Shown: positions 9,957 to 18,957, counted from the first letter of the stretch. The stretch: DNA of 64,000 nucleotides from JALOLG01 sp963722415 (GCA_963722415.1 CAVRNI010000006.1:1-64000), one strand, 5' to 3'. The notes: generated by a model from the sequence alone, not told the origin. Numbers and translations: made by a program.

Positions 9957-10682
9957 TCAACCGTTGAGCTCGCGGTCGAACATGTCCTTGGCGCGCTGGT
10001 AGGAACGTGTTGCCGCGGCTTCGTGGTAGGCGGGGCCGAACACGCCGAACCCGTGGTCGGCACCGTCGTGGATCTCGGCCTCGCCCTTGGGTGACGCATT
10101 GGTCGCGTCGATGAGCGCCGTGTTGGCCGATGCAGGTTGCATCGTGTCGGCCGAGCCAAACGCGATGTACAGCGACCCGGTGTACGACGGCACGCCGAGA
10201 TGGGGCGAGTCAGCGTCGTCGGTGGTGCAGAACGACGGGTGCAGACCCACCCCGGCCCGAAATTGCTCACCACGATCGCGGATCGTGCACAGCACCGACC
10301 GGGCACCGATGCAATAGCCGATGCACCCCATCGCACCGCCACGAGCGGCTGAGTCGGACGGCAGCCACGCGAGCAGCGCGCCGAGATCCTCGGCGACTTG
10401 GTCCTCGGTGGTACCCAGCACCAGACCCATCATCTTCTTTCTCTCATCGTCGCTGCGGCTTGGCATCGTGTACCACGGCTCGGCTCGGTGGTAGCGGTCG
10501 TGGGATACCACGTAGTACCCCCACTCGGCGATGCGGGCCATTGTCTGCTTCGATCCGTCGTCGAGCCCGGGGCCGTGATGGAAGAACACGACGACCGGGA
10601 ACGGGCCGTCGCCGTCCGGCCGTACGACATGGACACCCATTGGGCCACTCGGCGCCGGGATCTCTTCTGTATACGTCTGCAT
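9957..10682 (-). CDS. Dienelactone hydrolase family protein
   Basis: Cytoplasmic alpha/beta hydrolase. The start of the fold is clear (VVVFFHHGPGLDD), the nucleophile elbow is GYCIGA with Cys as in dienelactone hydrolase, and the catalytic His lies in GADHGFGVFGPAYHE; an acidic residue fits in YIAFGSADTMQPA. About 240 residues, normal for the family. ATG 10682 (MQTYTEEIPAPSG) is chosen; GTG 10697 would add five residues. Substrate unknown: members act on lactones and esters from aromatic or detoxification pathways. Monocistronic, convergent with the monooxygenase remnant. Confidence 0.88.
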   Translation of the reverse strand: MQTYTEEIPAPSGPMGVHVVRPDGDGPFPVVVFFHHGPGLDDGSKQTMARIAEWGYYVVSHDRYHRAEPWYTMPSRSDDERKKMMGLVLGTTEDQVAEDLGALLAWLPSDSAARGGAMGCIGYCIGARSVLCTIRDRGEQFRAGVGLHPSFCTTDDADSPHLGVPSYTGSLYIAFGSADTMQPASANTALIDATNASPKGEAEIHDGADHGFGVFGPAYHEAAATRSYQRAKDMFDRELNG

Positions 10683-10749
10683 TCCGCCACTCTTCACTGT
10701 GACGAACGTGGCCGCAAGACGGCGCCCGATCTGGGCCCGTCGAGGCTGA

Positions 10750-11280
10750 TCATCGTGGGCCGAGCCCGGTCCGGCCGTCGATCAGCTCACGAGCGACGTC
10801 GAGGTGACCGGCATGCCGTGCGGTCTCCTCGATCACGTGCAGCACGACATCGCGCACGGTGATGACGTCGTCGGCGATGCCGATGTCGACCACCGGGCGG
10901 GCCGCAGGCCGGGCGTCGAGCGGGGTCGCGGCCAGGATCTCGTCGGAGCGGACGGTTTGGGCGCGGTAGTACAGCAGCGCCTCGGCGACACTGCGACGGG
11001 GCCGAAAGCCGTTGCTCGCCGTCCCGTCGGCTCGTTCGATGTCAACCGGCTCGAGATCTGTGTCGGCGGTTGGCTCGCCGGCGACGACGTGCTGGAACCA
11101 GACGCGTTCGGCGTCGCCGAGGTGCTCGATCATGCCGGCCGGGGTCCAGCCGCTGGGCACGGTGGTGCGGCGCAGCTGATCCTCGGCGAGTCCGTCGACG
11201 ATCGCCAGCACGCTGGCGCGTTGCGCCGCGAGGAAGAACATCAACGCCTCCCGTTCGGCGGCCGGAGCTGGGACGATCAC
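10750..11280 (-). CDS. DinB-like metal-binding protein (DUF664 type)
   Basis: Four-helix-bundle DinB/YfiT-like protein of 176 residues. The three metal-binding His are placed as expected: MIEHLGDAERVWF near residue 45 and HVIEETARHAGHLDVARELI near the C-terminus, the usual HxxxH-type end of thiol-dependent DinB enzymes. GTG 11280 is the start because it overlaps the stop of the SRPBCC gene by 4 bp (GTGA). Third gene of an ArsR-SRPBCC-DinB operon. Family members are often mycothiol- or bacillithiol-dependent transferases; the actual reaction is unknown. Confidence 0.85.
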   Translation of the reverse strand: MIVPAPAAEREALMFFLAAQRASVLAIVDGLAEDQLRRTTVPSGWTPAGMIEHLGDAERVWFQHVVAGEPTADTDLEPVDIERADGTASNGFRPRRSVAEALLYYRAQTVRSDEILAATPLDARPAARPVVDIGIADDVITVRDVVLHVIEETARHAGHLDVARELIDGRTGLGPR

Positions 11281-11792
11281 TCGAGCTCGCCGCGGGACGC
11301 TTCGTACGACGGCGTGAGCTCGACCCATCGGGCGTGCCAGTCCTGGCGTTCTCGGCCGGCGAGGTGGGCGGCGAGGTCCTCCACGTGGGCCTGCCAGCCG
11401 GCGCCGTGGCCGGGGAGATGTTCGATCGGGATGCCGCGCTCCTCGATGACGAGGCGGGTGTGGTCGCCGGCCGGGGTCAGGGTCGCCTCGATCTCGGTCT
11501 CGTCGGCGCCGCCAGGTGCCATCACGAGCAGCAGCCGTTCTGGTTGCCGGCAGATCTCGATCCGGCCCGGTCCCTCCCAGCCGCTGGTGAAGCGGGCATG
11601 GAAGGTGCCACCGACGCGCAGGTCGCCGGCGATTGTTCCGATCCAGCGCGCGAGCCGGTCCGGGTCGGTGAGGGCCGACCACAGGTCTTCGGCGCTGGTG
11701 TCGTAGACGTCCTCCATCCGGACCGCACCTTTGCCATCGCCGATCGCAGAGATGCTGCCGACGAACCCGGCCTTCGAGTGGGAATCGCTCAT
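11277..11792 (-). CDS. SRPBCC (AHSA1-like) domain protein
   Basis: Hydrophobic-cavity helix-grip protein of 171 residues. Signatures: VYDTSAEDLWSALTDPDRLARW at the start of the fold, GDLRVGGTFHARF, and the long C-terminal helix GAGWQAHVEDLAAHLAGRE. ATG 11792 has a GAGGAGG site just upstream. It sits between an ArsR regulator (ATGA overlap) and a DinB protein (GTGA overlap). This gene order is widespread in actinobacteria, and the SRPBCC protein is thought to bind a small hydrophobic ligand; no ligand can be named from the sequence. Confidence 0.88.
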   Translation of the reverse strand: MSDSHSKAGFVGSISAIGDGKGAVRMEDVYDTSAEDLWSALTDPDRLARWIGTIAGDLRVGGTFHARFTSGWEGPGRIEICRQPERLLLVMAPGGADETEIEATLTPAGDHTRLVIEERGIPIEHLPGHGAGWQAHVEDLAAHLAGRERQDWHARWVELTPSYEASRGELE

Positions 11793-12112
11793 CGGGTCCT
11801 CCTCTTCTGTTTGCCGCGGGTGATCTCGGTGTGCAGCGCATCCATTCGGTGCCGCCAGAGTGCTCGATAGTCCGCCAACCACTCGTCGACCTCCGCCAGT
11901 GGTTCGGGCCGCAGGCTGTAGATCCGTCGTTGTGCGTCCTGACGGGCTTCGACCAGGCCGGCCTCGCGCAGCACCCGCAGGTGCCGGGACACCCCGGGGC
12001 GGGCGATGGGGATCGCCGCGGCCAGTTCGTTCACCGTCGCCGGGTGATCGCGGAGCGTCTCGAGCATGGTGCGGCGATGGCCGTCGGCGATCGCGTGAAG
12101 GACAGCATCCAT
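11789..12112 (-). CDS. ArsR-family winged-helix transcriptional regulator
   Basis: Small DNA-binding protein (107 residues). The wHTH is plain: AVLHAIADGHRRTMLETLRD, VNELAAAIPIARPGVSRHLR as recognition region, and the wing EARQDAQRRIYSL. No Cys-based metal site is visible, so it belongs to the non-metal ArsR group that travels with SRPBCC proteins. ATG 12112 is preferred over 12130. The stop overlaps the next ATG by 4 bp. It probably represses its own operon through the inverted repeat just upstream. Confidence 0.88.
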   Translation of the reverse strand: MDAVLHAIADGHRRTMLETLRDHPATVNELAAAIPIARPGVSRHLRVLREAGLVEARQDAQRRIYSLRPEPLAEVDEWLADYRALWRHRMDALHTEITRGKQKRRTR

Positions 12113-12138
12113 GCGATGAAGCGTACCCAAGCGGTTAC

Positions 12139-12154
12139 GTACCCGTCAAGGTAC
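12139..12154. promoter_or_regulatory. Inverted repeat, candidate operator of the ArsR operon
   Basis: GTACC (12139-12143) and GGTAC (12150-12154) face each other around six bases, 27 bp upstream of the ArsR start; another GTACC copy lies at 12123-12127. A palindrome in the promoter of an autoregulated ArsR operon is the expected arrangement. Confidence 0.45.
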
Positions 12155-12174
12155 ATAGGCGCGCCGAGTGAGGT

Positions 12175-12879
12175 TCAGAGATCGAACAGCGAACCAATCG
12201 CCAGTGACGCGAACATGGCCGTCACGCCGACACCGACGTTCCTGACAATCGTCCGACCTGCAGGGACCTGGCCCCAGCGGGCGAGCACGAGCGATGTCAA
12301 GGCCAGTGAGAATGCGACGGCGAAGAAGGTGGTCGGCAGCCTCGCGCTCCGCGGCGTTGACAGGATCGTGGCCACCACGATGAGCGCGCCGACAGCGAAG
12401 GCAAGACCCGCGAGCGCGGCGGCGACGATTGGCCGGAGTGGTCTCTGGCGCGGTTCGATCCCGTGCTCAGCGTCGGCACGGGCGGTCAGCGCGTCAGGCG
12501 AGCTGAGCTCGGTCGCAACCTGTTGCGCCAGATCGGGCGACACACCTTGCGCTTCGTAGAGCGCGACCAGCTCGCGGAGCTCTTCGTCGGGCGAGAGGTC
12601 CAATTGCCGGCGAACTTCATCCAGCTCGACTTGTCGTGCATCGCGTTCGATCGCTGCCTCCGTGAACTTGGCGCCGGACAGGGCGATGCTGCCCGCGACC
12701 GCTCCGGCCAGCACCGCGATCAATGTGGCGGACGTGCTGGCACCGGCCCCGATGAAGCCCTCCGCGATGCCAGCGACGGCCATGATCCCGTCGTTGGCGT
12801 CCACCACGAGCTCGCGCACGCGGTCGCGATCGTGGAGCCGAGACCGTCCACCCTCTTGCGCCATCGGCCGAGCGCTCAC
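12175..12879 (-). CDS. VIT1/CCC1-family membrane protein
   Basis: About 235 residues with the hallmark first helix of vacuolar iron transporter-type proteins (VVDANDGIMAVAGIAEGFIGA), a second hydrophobic helix (IAVLAGAVAGSIALSG), a charged cytoplasmic helical domain rich in Glu (about residues 75-140), and three C-terminal helices. In this family the Glu-rich cytoplasmic part binds divalent metals for export or storage; bacterial members mainly move Fe2+ or Mn2+. Start may be at 12879 or, with MAQEGGRS, at 12864. Convergent or independent of neighbours; no operon. Confidence 0.85.
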   Translation of the reverse strand: MSARPMAQEGGRSRLHDRDRVRELVVDANDGIMAVAGIAEGFIGAGASTSATLIAVLAGAVAGSIALSGAKFTEAAIERDARQVELDEVRRQLDLSPDEELRELVALYEAQGVSPDLAQQVATELSSPDALTARADAEHGIEPRQRPLRPIVAAALAGLAFAVGALIVVATILSTPRSARLPTTFFAVAFSLALTSLVLARWGQVPAGRTIVRNVGVGVTAMFASLAIGSLFDL

Positions 12880-12952
12880 TGCTCAGCATCACGGCAGTTG
12901 GGTACGGAACACCGCCTGTCCCGCAGCGACGATCGCATGATCGGGTGCGCGC

Positions 12953-13366
12953 TCAGGCGACGAGGCCCATCTTGGCGGTGTCCTTGATGAGCGCCACGAG
13001 CGCCTTCTCGTCGAGGTCCGCGAGCTTCTTGAACCGCACGCAGGCCTTGCCGATGCTGGCCTTCGGGAGCCGGTCGACGTACCGCTCGGCGACATAGCCG
13101 TTCGCGTCGGCGCCGAAGCAGTACAGCGAGATGTACGAGGCGTTGCTGGCGATCGAGAGCTTGCAGGCGTCGCCCTCGCGGCCGCTGGCATAGCGGTAGT
13201 GAAACGGCCCGTAGCCGAGCATGCCGCCCATGATGACCGGCTCGAGCTTCGGCGCGTGCTTGCGAATCAGCGCATCGAGTGCTGCTATGTCGGATCGGCG
13301 CTTGTCGTCCACCGCGGCGATGTACTCGGCCGGGGTGTTCACGTTCAGCTGTCCCTTCATCTTCAT
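12953..13366 (-). CDS. DUF1801 / YdhG-like protein
   Basis: 137 residues matching the iron-chaperone-like DUF1801 fold: VNTPAEYIAAVDDKRRSDIA at the N-terminus, the PVIMGGMLGYGPFHYRYASG core, and GKACVRFKKLADLDEKALVAL near the C-terminus. ATG 13366 is followed by a Lys-rich start (MKMKGQLN). Function in bacteria is not established. Stand-alone gene. Confidence 0.85.
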   Translation of the reverse strand: MKMKGQLNVNTPAEYIAAVDDKRRSDIAALDALIRKHAPKLEPVIMGGMLGYGPFHYRYASGREGDACKLSIASNASYISLYCFGADANGYVAERYVDRLPKASIGKACVRFKKLADLDEKALVALIKDTAKMGLVA

Positions 13367-13481
13367 CGCGTCCTCCGAGACTCGGCGTCACCAGACCGGC
13401 AGCGGCCCGTCGGCCCTTCCGTCGATGAATTGTCGCACTCATCGCCGTGCCGTCGGGCCACGCACCGCACCCTGCCGCCGG

Positions 13482-14468
13482 TTAGGGATGATCGCGGTAC
13501 CACTGCACGCGGCGCACGTCGCACGGCTCCTGCTTGCCCTTGAGCACGACCTGTTCGGGCACGCCGATCGGTGTCGGAAGGAACTGAGCGAGCCGAGCCG
13601 ACAGCACGACCTCGCCACTCGCCGCATGGCCCTGGAGGCGCGAGGCGGTGTTGACGACATCGCCGACCGCGGTGAAGTCGTGCACGGCGGTGTCCCCGAT
13701 GTTTCCGATGAACGCCTCACCGAAGTCGGCGCCGATGCCGATCTCGAAGTCCGGAGCTCCCGCCGTGCCGTAGCCGACGCGGTCGAGGAGTTCACGGGCG
13801 TGCTCGAGCATCACGTGGGCGACGTGCCGGCGGCCGTCATCGTCGATCGAGGCGGCATGCGTCATGAGGGGAGGCACGTACAGCGCCATGACCTGGTCGC
13901 CGATCAGCTTGTCGATGAGCGCCTCGGGGAACAAGACCTTCTCGGCGTGGGCATAGAAGCGTCTCAGTTCGATGCTCACCTCGGCCGGCGTGCGCGACTC
14001 CGAGTCCGACGTGAACCCGCGGAGGTCGGCGAACAACACGCCGATCTCCAACGTCATCCCGCCGGGCGGCGCGAGTTCGACGCACGTCGAGCAAATGTTC
14101 GGGTTCTTGCGTGACGGGCGGTAGCCCAAGGGCCGCACGAGCCGTGCGCCGACGCCGGCGAACGGTGCGCCGCAGTACCCGCAGCGAGGCGTGCTGGGCA
14201 GCGTGCGGAGAACTCGCTTGAACGCCCGGGTGCGGGGCTGCGCCCCGTACCTCCAATACGACTCCCAGTCGGCGGGCGTCAACGGTTCGTCGGGGTGCTT
14301 GCGGGCCTGCTTCAAGAGGCCCTTCAGCGCCTGGCGTTGCACGAAGGAGGGACGCTGGGCCGACCCGATGCGGTCGTCGCCCGAGATCTCGTCGCCCTTC
14401 ACCCGCACAGACTGACCGTTCGTCCCGCACGACGCAAAGACCCGCGGGCCGGTCATTCGATCGGCCAT
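13482..14468 (-). CDS. Class III adenylate/guanylate cyclase with N-terminal zinc ribbon
   Basis: Soluble nucleotide cyclase of about 328 residues. Residues about 95-130 form a two-CxxC zinc ribbon (CGYCG and CSTC). The catalytic domain follows: VLFADLRGFT with metal Asp 1, LIDKLIGDQVMALYVP with metal Asp 2, and FTAVGDVVNTASRLQ with the transition-state Asn region. The Asp/Asn set suggests an active class III cyclase; whether it makes cAMP or cGMP cannot be read safely. No transmembrane or HAMP segment, so it is cytoplasmic. N-terminal helices (about 1-90) may be regulatory. Monocistronic. Confidence 0.88.
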   Translation of the reverse strand: MADRMTGPRVFASCGTNGQSVRVKGDEISGDDRIGSAQRPSFVQRQALKGLLKQARKHPDEPLTPADWESYWRYGAQPRTRAFKRVLRTLPSTPRCGYCGAPFAGVGARLVRPLGYRPSRKNPNICSTCVELAPPGGMTLEIGVLFADLRGFTSDSESRTPAEVSIELRRFYAHAEKVLFPEALIDKLIGDQVMALYVPPLMTHAASIDDDGRRHVAHVMLEHARELLDRVGYGTAGAPDFEIGIGADFGEAFIGNIGDTAVHDFTAVGDVVNTASRLQGHAASGEVVLSARLAQFLPTPIGVPEQVVLKGKQEPCDVRRVQWYRDHP

Positions 14469-14588
14469 GTCTGAGCTTCTCGGCGACGCTCAGTTCGGAG
14501 TCCGAGACGAGTCGTCGCCGAGAAGACGACGGATCCGTTGGTCTCGATGGTCTGGTGTGCCACGCGACCGATCTGCGAATCTGACGCC

Positions 14589-15510
14589 ATGACTGAGGGA
14601 AGCCGACGAGCGGTCCTGGCAGCGTTGTTCGCCAACCTCGGCATCGCCATCGCCAAGTTCGTCGGCTACGTCATCACCCAGTCTGCAGGCATGCTTGCCG
14701 AGGCGATCCACTCGCTGGCCGACAGTGGAAACCAGGCACTGCTGCTGCTCGGAGGTCAGCCGGGCGCGCAAGCAGGCAACCCCGATTCACGCGTTCGGCT
14801 ACGGGCGTGAGCGCTACTTCTGGTCGTTCGCCGTTTCGCTCGTGTTGTTCTCGATCGGTGGCTTGTTCGCGCTCAGCGAGGGCATCGAGAAGCTGCGGCA
14901 TCCGCACGAGCTCGACAGTGTGTGGGTCGCGATCGGCATCCTGCTGTTCGCGATCGCGCTGGAGACCTACTCGCTGCGGACAGCGATCAAGGAGGTCAAA
15001 CACGTCAAGCCCGCGGGCGTCGGCTGGTGGCAGTTCATTCGAACCTCGAAGCAACCCGAGTTGCCAGTCGTGCTGCTCGAAGACATCGGTGCCGAGGTCG
15101 GCCTGTTCGCAGCCCTCGGAGGGATTGCGATGGCGGAGATCACCGGCGACCCGCGGTGGGACGCCGCGGGATCGGTCGTGATCGGTCTGCTGCTGATCGT
15201 GATCGCGATCGTGCTGATGATCGAGATGAAGGGGCTCCTGATCGGAGAGTCGGCGAGCCAGTCCGACCAGGATGCGATCGTTGCCGCGCTCACCGCCGGG
15301 CCTGACGTCACGTCCTTGATCCACCTCAGGACGCAGCACATCGGACCCGACGAAATCCTCGTCGCCGCCAAACTCGAGTTCGACGCGGCGCTCACGTTCG
15401 CGCAGCTCACCGACTCCATCAACGCCGCCGAACGGCGCGTGCGCGATGCGGTCCACGCGGCGCAGCTGATCTACATCGAGCCCGACAGGCGCAGCCAGCC
15501 GACCTCGTGA
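14589..15510 (+). CDS. Cation diffusion facilitator (Zn/Co/Fe efflux), frameshifted
   Basis: Membrane H+/metal antiporter. Starts MTEGSRRAVLAALFANLGIA with the TM2 metal motif AEAIHSLADSGNQALL; the frame breaks near 14757 and resumes at RARKQATPIHAFGYGRERYF, giving TM3-TM6 including ETYSLRTAIKEV and the second metal motif VLLEDIGAEVGLFAA. The C-terminal cytoplasmic ferredoxin-like domain (from about residue 205) carries QHIGPDEILVAAKLEFD. Size (about 305 residues) is normal. One missing or extra base explains the break. Directly followed by an rlmA remnant. Confidence 0.88.
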
Positions 15511-15539
15511 CTGGCCACCGCGCCAGACCGCGGTGGGCG

Positions 15540-16056
15540 ATGAACGCCGACGTCGTGGTGGGACTCGCCCTGGACTGCGTCGAACCTGCGCTGCGCAGCC
15601 GCGCTCGCCGACACATGGAGTCGGCTGCCGGTCGCCGACGCGGTGGCCGCCGTTCTGCTCGACGTGTTCGCCCCCCGCAACCCCACCGAGTTCCGGCGCG
15701 TGCTGCGCCCCGACGGGCTGCTGCTCGTGGTGACGCCGGAGGCGGACCACCTCGCCGAACTGGTGGCCCCCCTGGCGTTGCTGAGCGTCGACCCCGAGAA
15801 GACGGCCACCGTCGCGGCGGGGTTGGCGGACGGCTTCGTGGAGGTCGGCCGGACCGTGCACCGTCACTCCCTACGACTGTGCCGCGACGACGTGCTGGCG
15901 CTGGTCGCGATGGGCCCGAGCGCCTGGCACACCGACCCGGCGACGCTGGCGGAGCGGATCCGGCAGCTGCCGGAGGTCACCCCCGTCACCGCCGCCACGG
16001 TGATCACGACGTACCGTCCCCGGCACGATGGTCGCGGACCGGGTCGACCTCGGTGA
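15540..16056 (+). pseudogene. Remnant of 23S rRNA (guanine-N1)-methyltransferase RlmA (C-terminal half)
   Basis: The stretch encodes only the back half of an RlmA-type enzyme: GLALDCVEPALRSRARRH (post-SAM-motif strand), then after a frame change near 15610 LADTWSRLPVADA, VLLDVFAPRNPTEFRRVLRP, and the conserved LLVVTPEADHLAEL to the stop at 16056. The zinc finger and the SAM-binding GxGxG of the N-terminus are absent; the preceding gene ends 30 bp upstream, so there is no room for them. It is therefore a deletion remnant or a local assembly loss, not only a frameshift. Confidence 0.7.
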
Positions 16057-16063
16057 GGATGCG

Positions 16064-17017
16064 TCACGGGCGGACAGCGATGAACCGTCGAAGCCGGTAG
16101 CCCGTCGGCAGGAAGCCCAGCCCGAGCCAGAACGGTCGGGAGAGCGGGTTGGCGGAGTCGAAGTCGACCGAGACCGTCTCGTGACCGGCTGACGTGGCCC
16201 AGTCCAAGGCGACCAGCACGAGTGCCGTCCCGATGCCCGTACTGCGCGCGCCCGGGTGGGTCGCCGTCGGCCCAATGTATGGCTGGCCGTGCGGACAGAG
16301 CCTGGGAGCCGGAGACGTGAGCTCGACGGTGAGCAGCCCGACGTCGTCACCGTCGCGACGGGCGAGGAAGTGCACGGCTCCGTCGTCGAACAACCGCTCA
16401 TGCATGGCGTGCGTCTCCGCGAGGCTCCGTGGTTGCGGCGGTGCGTAGATCGGCGGGACCGAGCGGTGATCGAGCTCGATCTGACTGAGCGCCGCGATGA
16501 CATCGAGATCGTCGGGCTCGGCGATGCGAACATCCACCGGCGGCGAGTCCTCGATCGGGCGCGACATCTGGGTGGCGAAGACACTGGCCCTGCCGAATCC
16601 GAGGTTGTTCAACGCCGCTCCCAACGGATCGAACTCGACGTGGTCGATCGTGAAGCGCCACGCGCCGTCATCGAGGAGCACTGGAGCCAACTCCGCGAAG
16701 AGGCGCACAACGACCGCGGTCGGATCGGCCCGGTCGGATTCGACGGCAAGCCCGTGAGCGGGAACGAAGCCCACACCATCGGTGGTTCGCCCGCACATCA
16801 CGCCGACGAGGCGCCCGCCGTCGAGCGCGACGACACCGCGGGATCCGTCCGCCAGCAGGTCCGTCAGTCCTTCATGGCAGTTCCGAGGGTCGAGAAACGT
16901 GGCAGGAAGCAATGGCTGACCGTTCCGCGCGGCCGTGTGCTCGCGGGCAACCAGCGCGGCGGCCTCGTCGAGGTCGTGGCGCTCCAGCAGTCGAATCTCC
17001 AACACGTCGATCATCAT
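16064..17017 (-). CDS. Tandem-domain GNAT N-acetyltransferase
   Basis: 317 residues with two GNAT-like halves. The C-terminal half has a convincing acetyl-CoA loop (ARSTGIGTALVLVALDWA, the Q/RxxGxG/A site) and the closing strand RPFWLGLGFLPTGYRL. The N-terminal half keeps the fold (LNNLGFGRASVFATQMSRP) but lacks a clear P-loop, and probably serves as a structural or acceptor domain, as in mycothiol-synthase-like double GNATs. Acceptor unknown. Convergent with the rlmA remnant; divergent from the methyltransferase. Confidence 0.82.
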   Translation of the reverse strand: MMIDVLEIRLLERHDLDEAAALVAREHTAARNGQPLLPATFLDPRNCHEGLTDLLADGSRGVVALDGGRLVGVMCGRTTDGVGFVPAHGLAVESDRADPTAVVVRLFAELAPVLLDDGAWRFTIDHVEFDPLGAALNNLGFGRASVFATQMSRPIEDSPPVDVRIAEPDDLDVIAALSQIELDHRSVPPIYAPPQPRSLAETHAMHERLFDDGAVHFLARRDGDDVGLLTVELTSPAPRLCPHGQPYIGPTATHPGARSTGIGTALVLVALDWATSAGHETVSVDFDSANPLSRPFWLGLGFLPTGYRLRRFIAVRP

Positions 17018-17084
17018 CGTGGCATTCGGCCCGATCGCAGGGAACGACTACCTGACGTTCCGACCGAGCTGGTTGACTCGTGTC

Positions 17085-17711
17085 GTGAGCACGAACAGCT
17101 TCGACGAGAGGGCCGCCACGTGGGACGACGACCCGGCGAAAGTGGAACGCGCCCGTGCGGTGGCCCGCGCGATCGGCGGAGCCGTTCCGCTCGACCGTTC
17201 GATGCGGATGCTCGAGTACGGCGCCGGCACCGGGCTCGTCACCCAGGCTCTTCAGGACTCCGTGGGTCCGGTGACGTTGGCCGACACCTCGACGGGGATG
17301 CGCGACGTCATCCAGGACAAGATCGACTCGGGCGCCATCACCAACGCTCGGGTGTGGGATCTGGACCTGGCCACCCAGCCGGCACCCGATGAGCGATTCG
17401 ACCTCGTCGTCACGGTGATGACCCTGCACCACATCACGAACGTGCACCCTGTGCTGGCGGGGTTCGCGCACCTGCTGGAGGAAGGCGGACACCTCTGCGT
17501 GGTCGACCTCGACGAAGAGGACGGTTCGTTCCACGGCGCCGACTTCAAGGGCGTCCACGGGTTCGAACGTTCGAGGCTCTCATCCCATCTCGCCGATGCC
17601 GGCTTCACCGAGATCGTCTTCAGCGACTGCGGCGACGTCGACCGTGGCGGTGTGAGGTATCCGCTTTTCCTCGTCACGTGCGCGCGTGGCCGTTCTGCGC
17701 ACGGATCGTGA
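17085..17711 (+). CDS. Class I SAM-dependent methyltransferase
   Basis: About 208 residues. SAM-binding motif I MLEYGAGTGLVTQAL, motif II Asp in VTLADTSTGM, and post-motif LVVTVMTLHHITNVHPVL are all present, with the final strands HLCVVDLDEED and LFLVTCARG. GTG 17085 (VSTNSFDERAATWDDDP) matches the usual start of this small-molecule group. The methyl acceptor is not predictable. The next gene begins 5 bp after the stop, so the two are likely co-transcribed. Confidence 0.85.
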   Translation: MSTNSFDERAATWDDDPAKVERARAVARAIGGAVPLDRSMRMLEYGAGTGLVTQALQDSVGPVTLADTSTGMRDVIQDKIDSGAITNARVWDLDLATQPAPDERFDLVVTVMTLHHITNVHPVLAGFAHLLEEGGHLCVVDLDEEDGSFHGADFKGVHGFERSRLSSHLADAGFTEIVFSDCGDVDRGGVRYPLFLVTCARGRSAHGS

Positions 17712-17716
17712 CGGCG

Positions 17717-18334
17717 ATGAAGGCGCCGATCACGGCGGAGCACTTGACCATCGTCCCGGCCAACGAGGCCACGTGGGAGGACCTCGCCGCGATCTTCGGC
17801 ACCACCGACTACGCATGCCGGTGCCTGTGCCAGAGGTTCAAGGTCGTCGGCTGGTTCTGGCGCGACACCACCCTCGAGGAGCGGGCCGCGATGCTCGAGG
17901 CGCAGACCGCCTGCGGCGACCCGACCGCCGCTGCCACCAGCGGACTGGTGGCGTACGTCGACGACGAGCCGGCGGGGTGGGTCGCGGTCGAACCGCGGAC
18001 GGCGTACCCCAAGCTGCGCACCTCTCGCATCCCGTGGAAGTTCCGGGACGAGGACAAGGACGACGATGCCATCTGGGCCGTGACCTGCTTCGTGGTCCGC
18101 AAGAGCTACCGGAGCCGTGGCCTCACCTATCCCCTCGCCGCGGCCACGATCGACTTCGCGCGCGAGCGCGGCGCCCGGGCGCTCGAGGCCTATCCGATGA
18201 TCACCTATCCGGGCAAGGAGATCACCTGGGGCGAAGCGCACGTGGGGGCCCGTCAGGTCTTCGAGGACGCCGGGTTCAAGGAGGTCAGCCACCCGACCGT
18301 CCGGCGGGTCGTGATGCGGATCGACTTCGACTAG
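17717..18334 (+). CDS. GNAT family N-acetyltransferase
   Basis: 205 residues, ATG 17717 (MKAPITAEHLTIVPAN). The region ACRCLCQRFK is typical of a GNAT subgroup with a Cys-rich N-terminal segment, and the acetyl-CoA site reads VVRKSYRSRGLTYPLAAATIDFARERG. C-terminal VFEDAGFKEV closes the fold. Likely acetylates a small amine; no substrate is evident. Translationally close to the methyltransferase upstream. Confidence 0.85.
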   Translation: MKAPITAEHLTIVPANEATWEDLAAIFGTTDYACRCLCQRFKVVGWFWRDTTLEERAAMLEAQTACGDPTAAATSGLVAYVDDEPAGWVAVEPRTAYPKLRTSRIPWKFRDEDKDDDAIWAVTCFVVRKSYRSRGLTYPLAAATIDFARERGARALEAYPMITYPGKEITWGEAHVGARQVFEDAGFKEVSHPTVRRVVMRIDFD

Positions 18335-18367
18335 GTCGAATCGCCGAGGAGGACCACAATCTGTGAC

Positions 18368-18913
18368 ATGCGCGTGGGCATTGCCGATCATCTCGGATGG
18401 GCTGTTGCCGTGACGGCGTCCGCTGACCACGAGGTCGTCGACCGTCGGCGGATCGAGCTGGTCGAACCCGGACTGCCGGCAGCACCGATTCACTACGAGG
18501 GCTGGCGTCTCGATGTCGCCGCCACGGTTGCGCTGGTCGCCAAGGTACGAGCCTCAGTTGTTCGGGCGACGTCAGCCGCGCTCGACGAACTCGCGAACGC
18601 ACTCCCCGCGCCGATCGAATCGATCTCGCTCCGAGCCTGGCCGCTGGACTTCCCCGACGACATCGTCGTCCAACGGCGAGCGCCGTACGAGGCCCGGGTC
18701 GACGCCATCATGTATCGGAAGGTGCTGTCCGAGCTCGCACACGCTCGTGGCTGGGACGTCCACCTCTACGACGCGAAGGACGTGGTGGGTCAGGCGGTCA
18801 GCCTGCTGGGTGAGCGGGCCGACGAGGTCCTGCACGGTCCCCGGGCAACGATGGGGCCGCCGTGGGCGAAGGACCATCGGGTCGCGCTCGCGGCGACGAT
18901 CGTGGCCGGCTGA
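18368..18913 (+). CDS. Conserved hypothetical protein
   Basis: 181 residues with uniform high-GC codon use. Starts MRVGIADHLGWAVAVTASAD, an RNase H/actin-like first strand pattern, and contains YEARVDAIMYRKVLSELAHA, DVHLYDAKDVVGQAV and GPPWAKDHRVALAATIV. No catalytic motif is certain and I do not recognise a named family, though the sequence looks like a cytoplasmic alpha/beta protein common in actinobacteria. It is 34 bp after the GNAT gene, so it is perhaps the third member of that transcript. Confidence 0.6.
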   Translation: MRVGIADHLGWAVAVTASADHEVVDRRRIELVEPGLPAAPIHYEGWRLDVAATVALVAKVRASVVRATSAALDELANALPAPIESISLRAWPLDFPDDIVVQRRAPYEARVDAIMYRKVLSELAHARGWDVHLYDAKDVVGQAVSLLGERADEVLHGPRATMGPPWAKDHRVALAATIVAG

Positions 18914-18957
18914 ACCGTTCTCGCCGGCCGGTCGGGGCGTTGTCTCGGTGAATTTGA

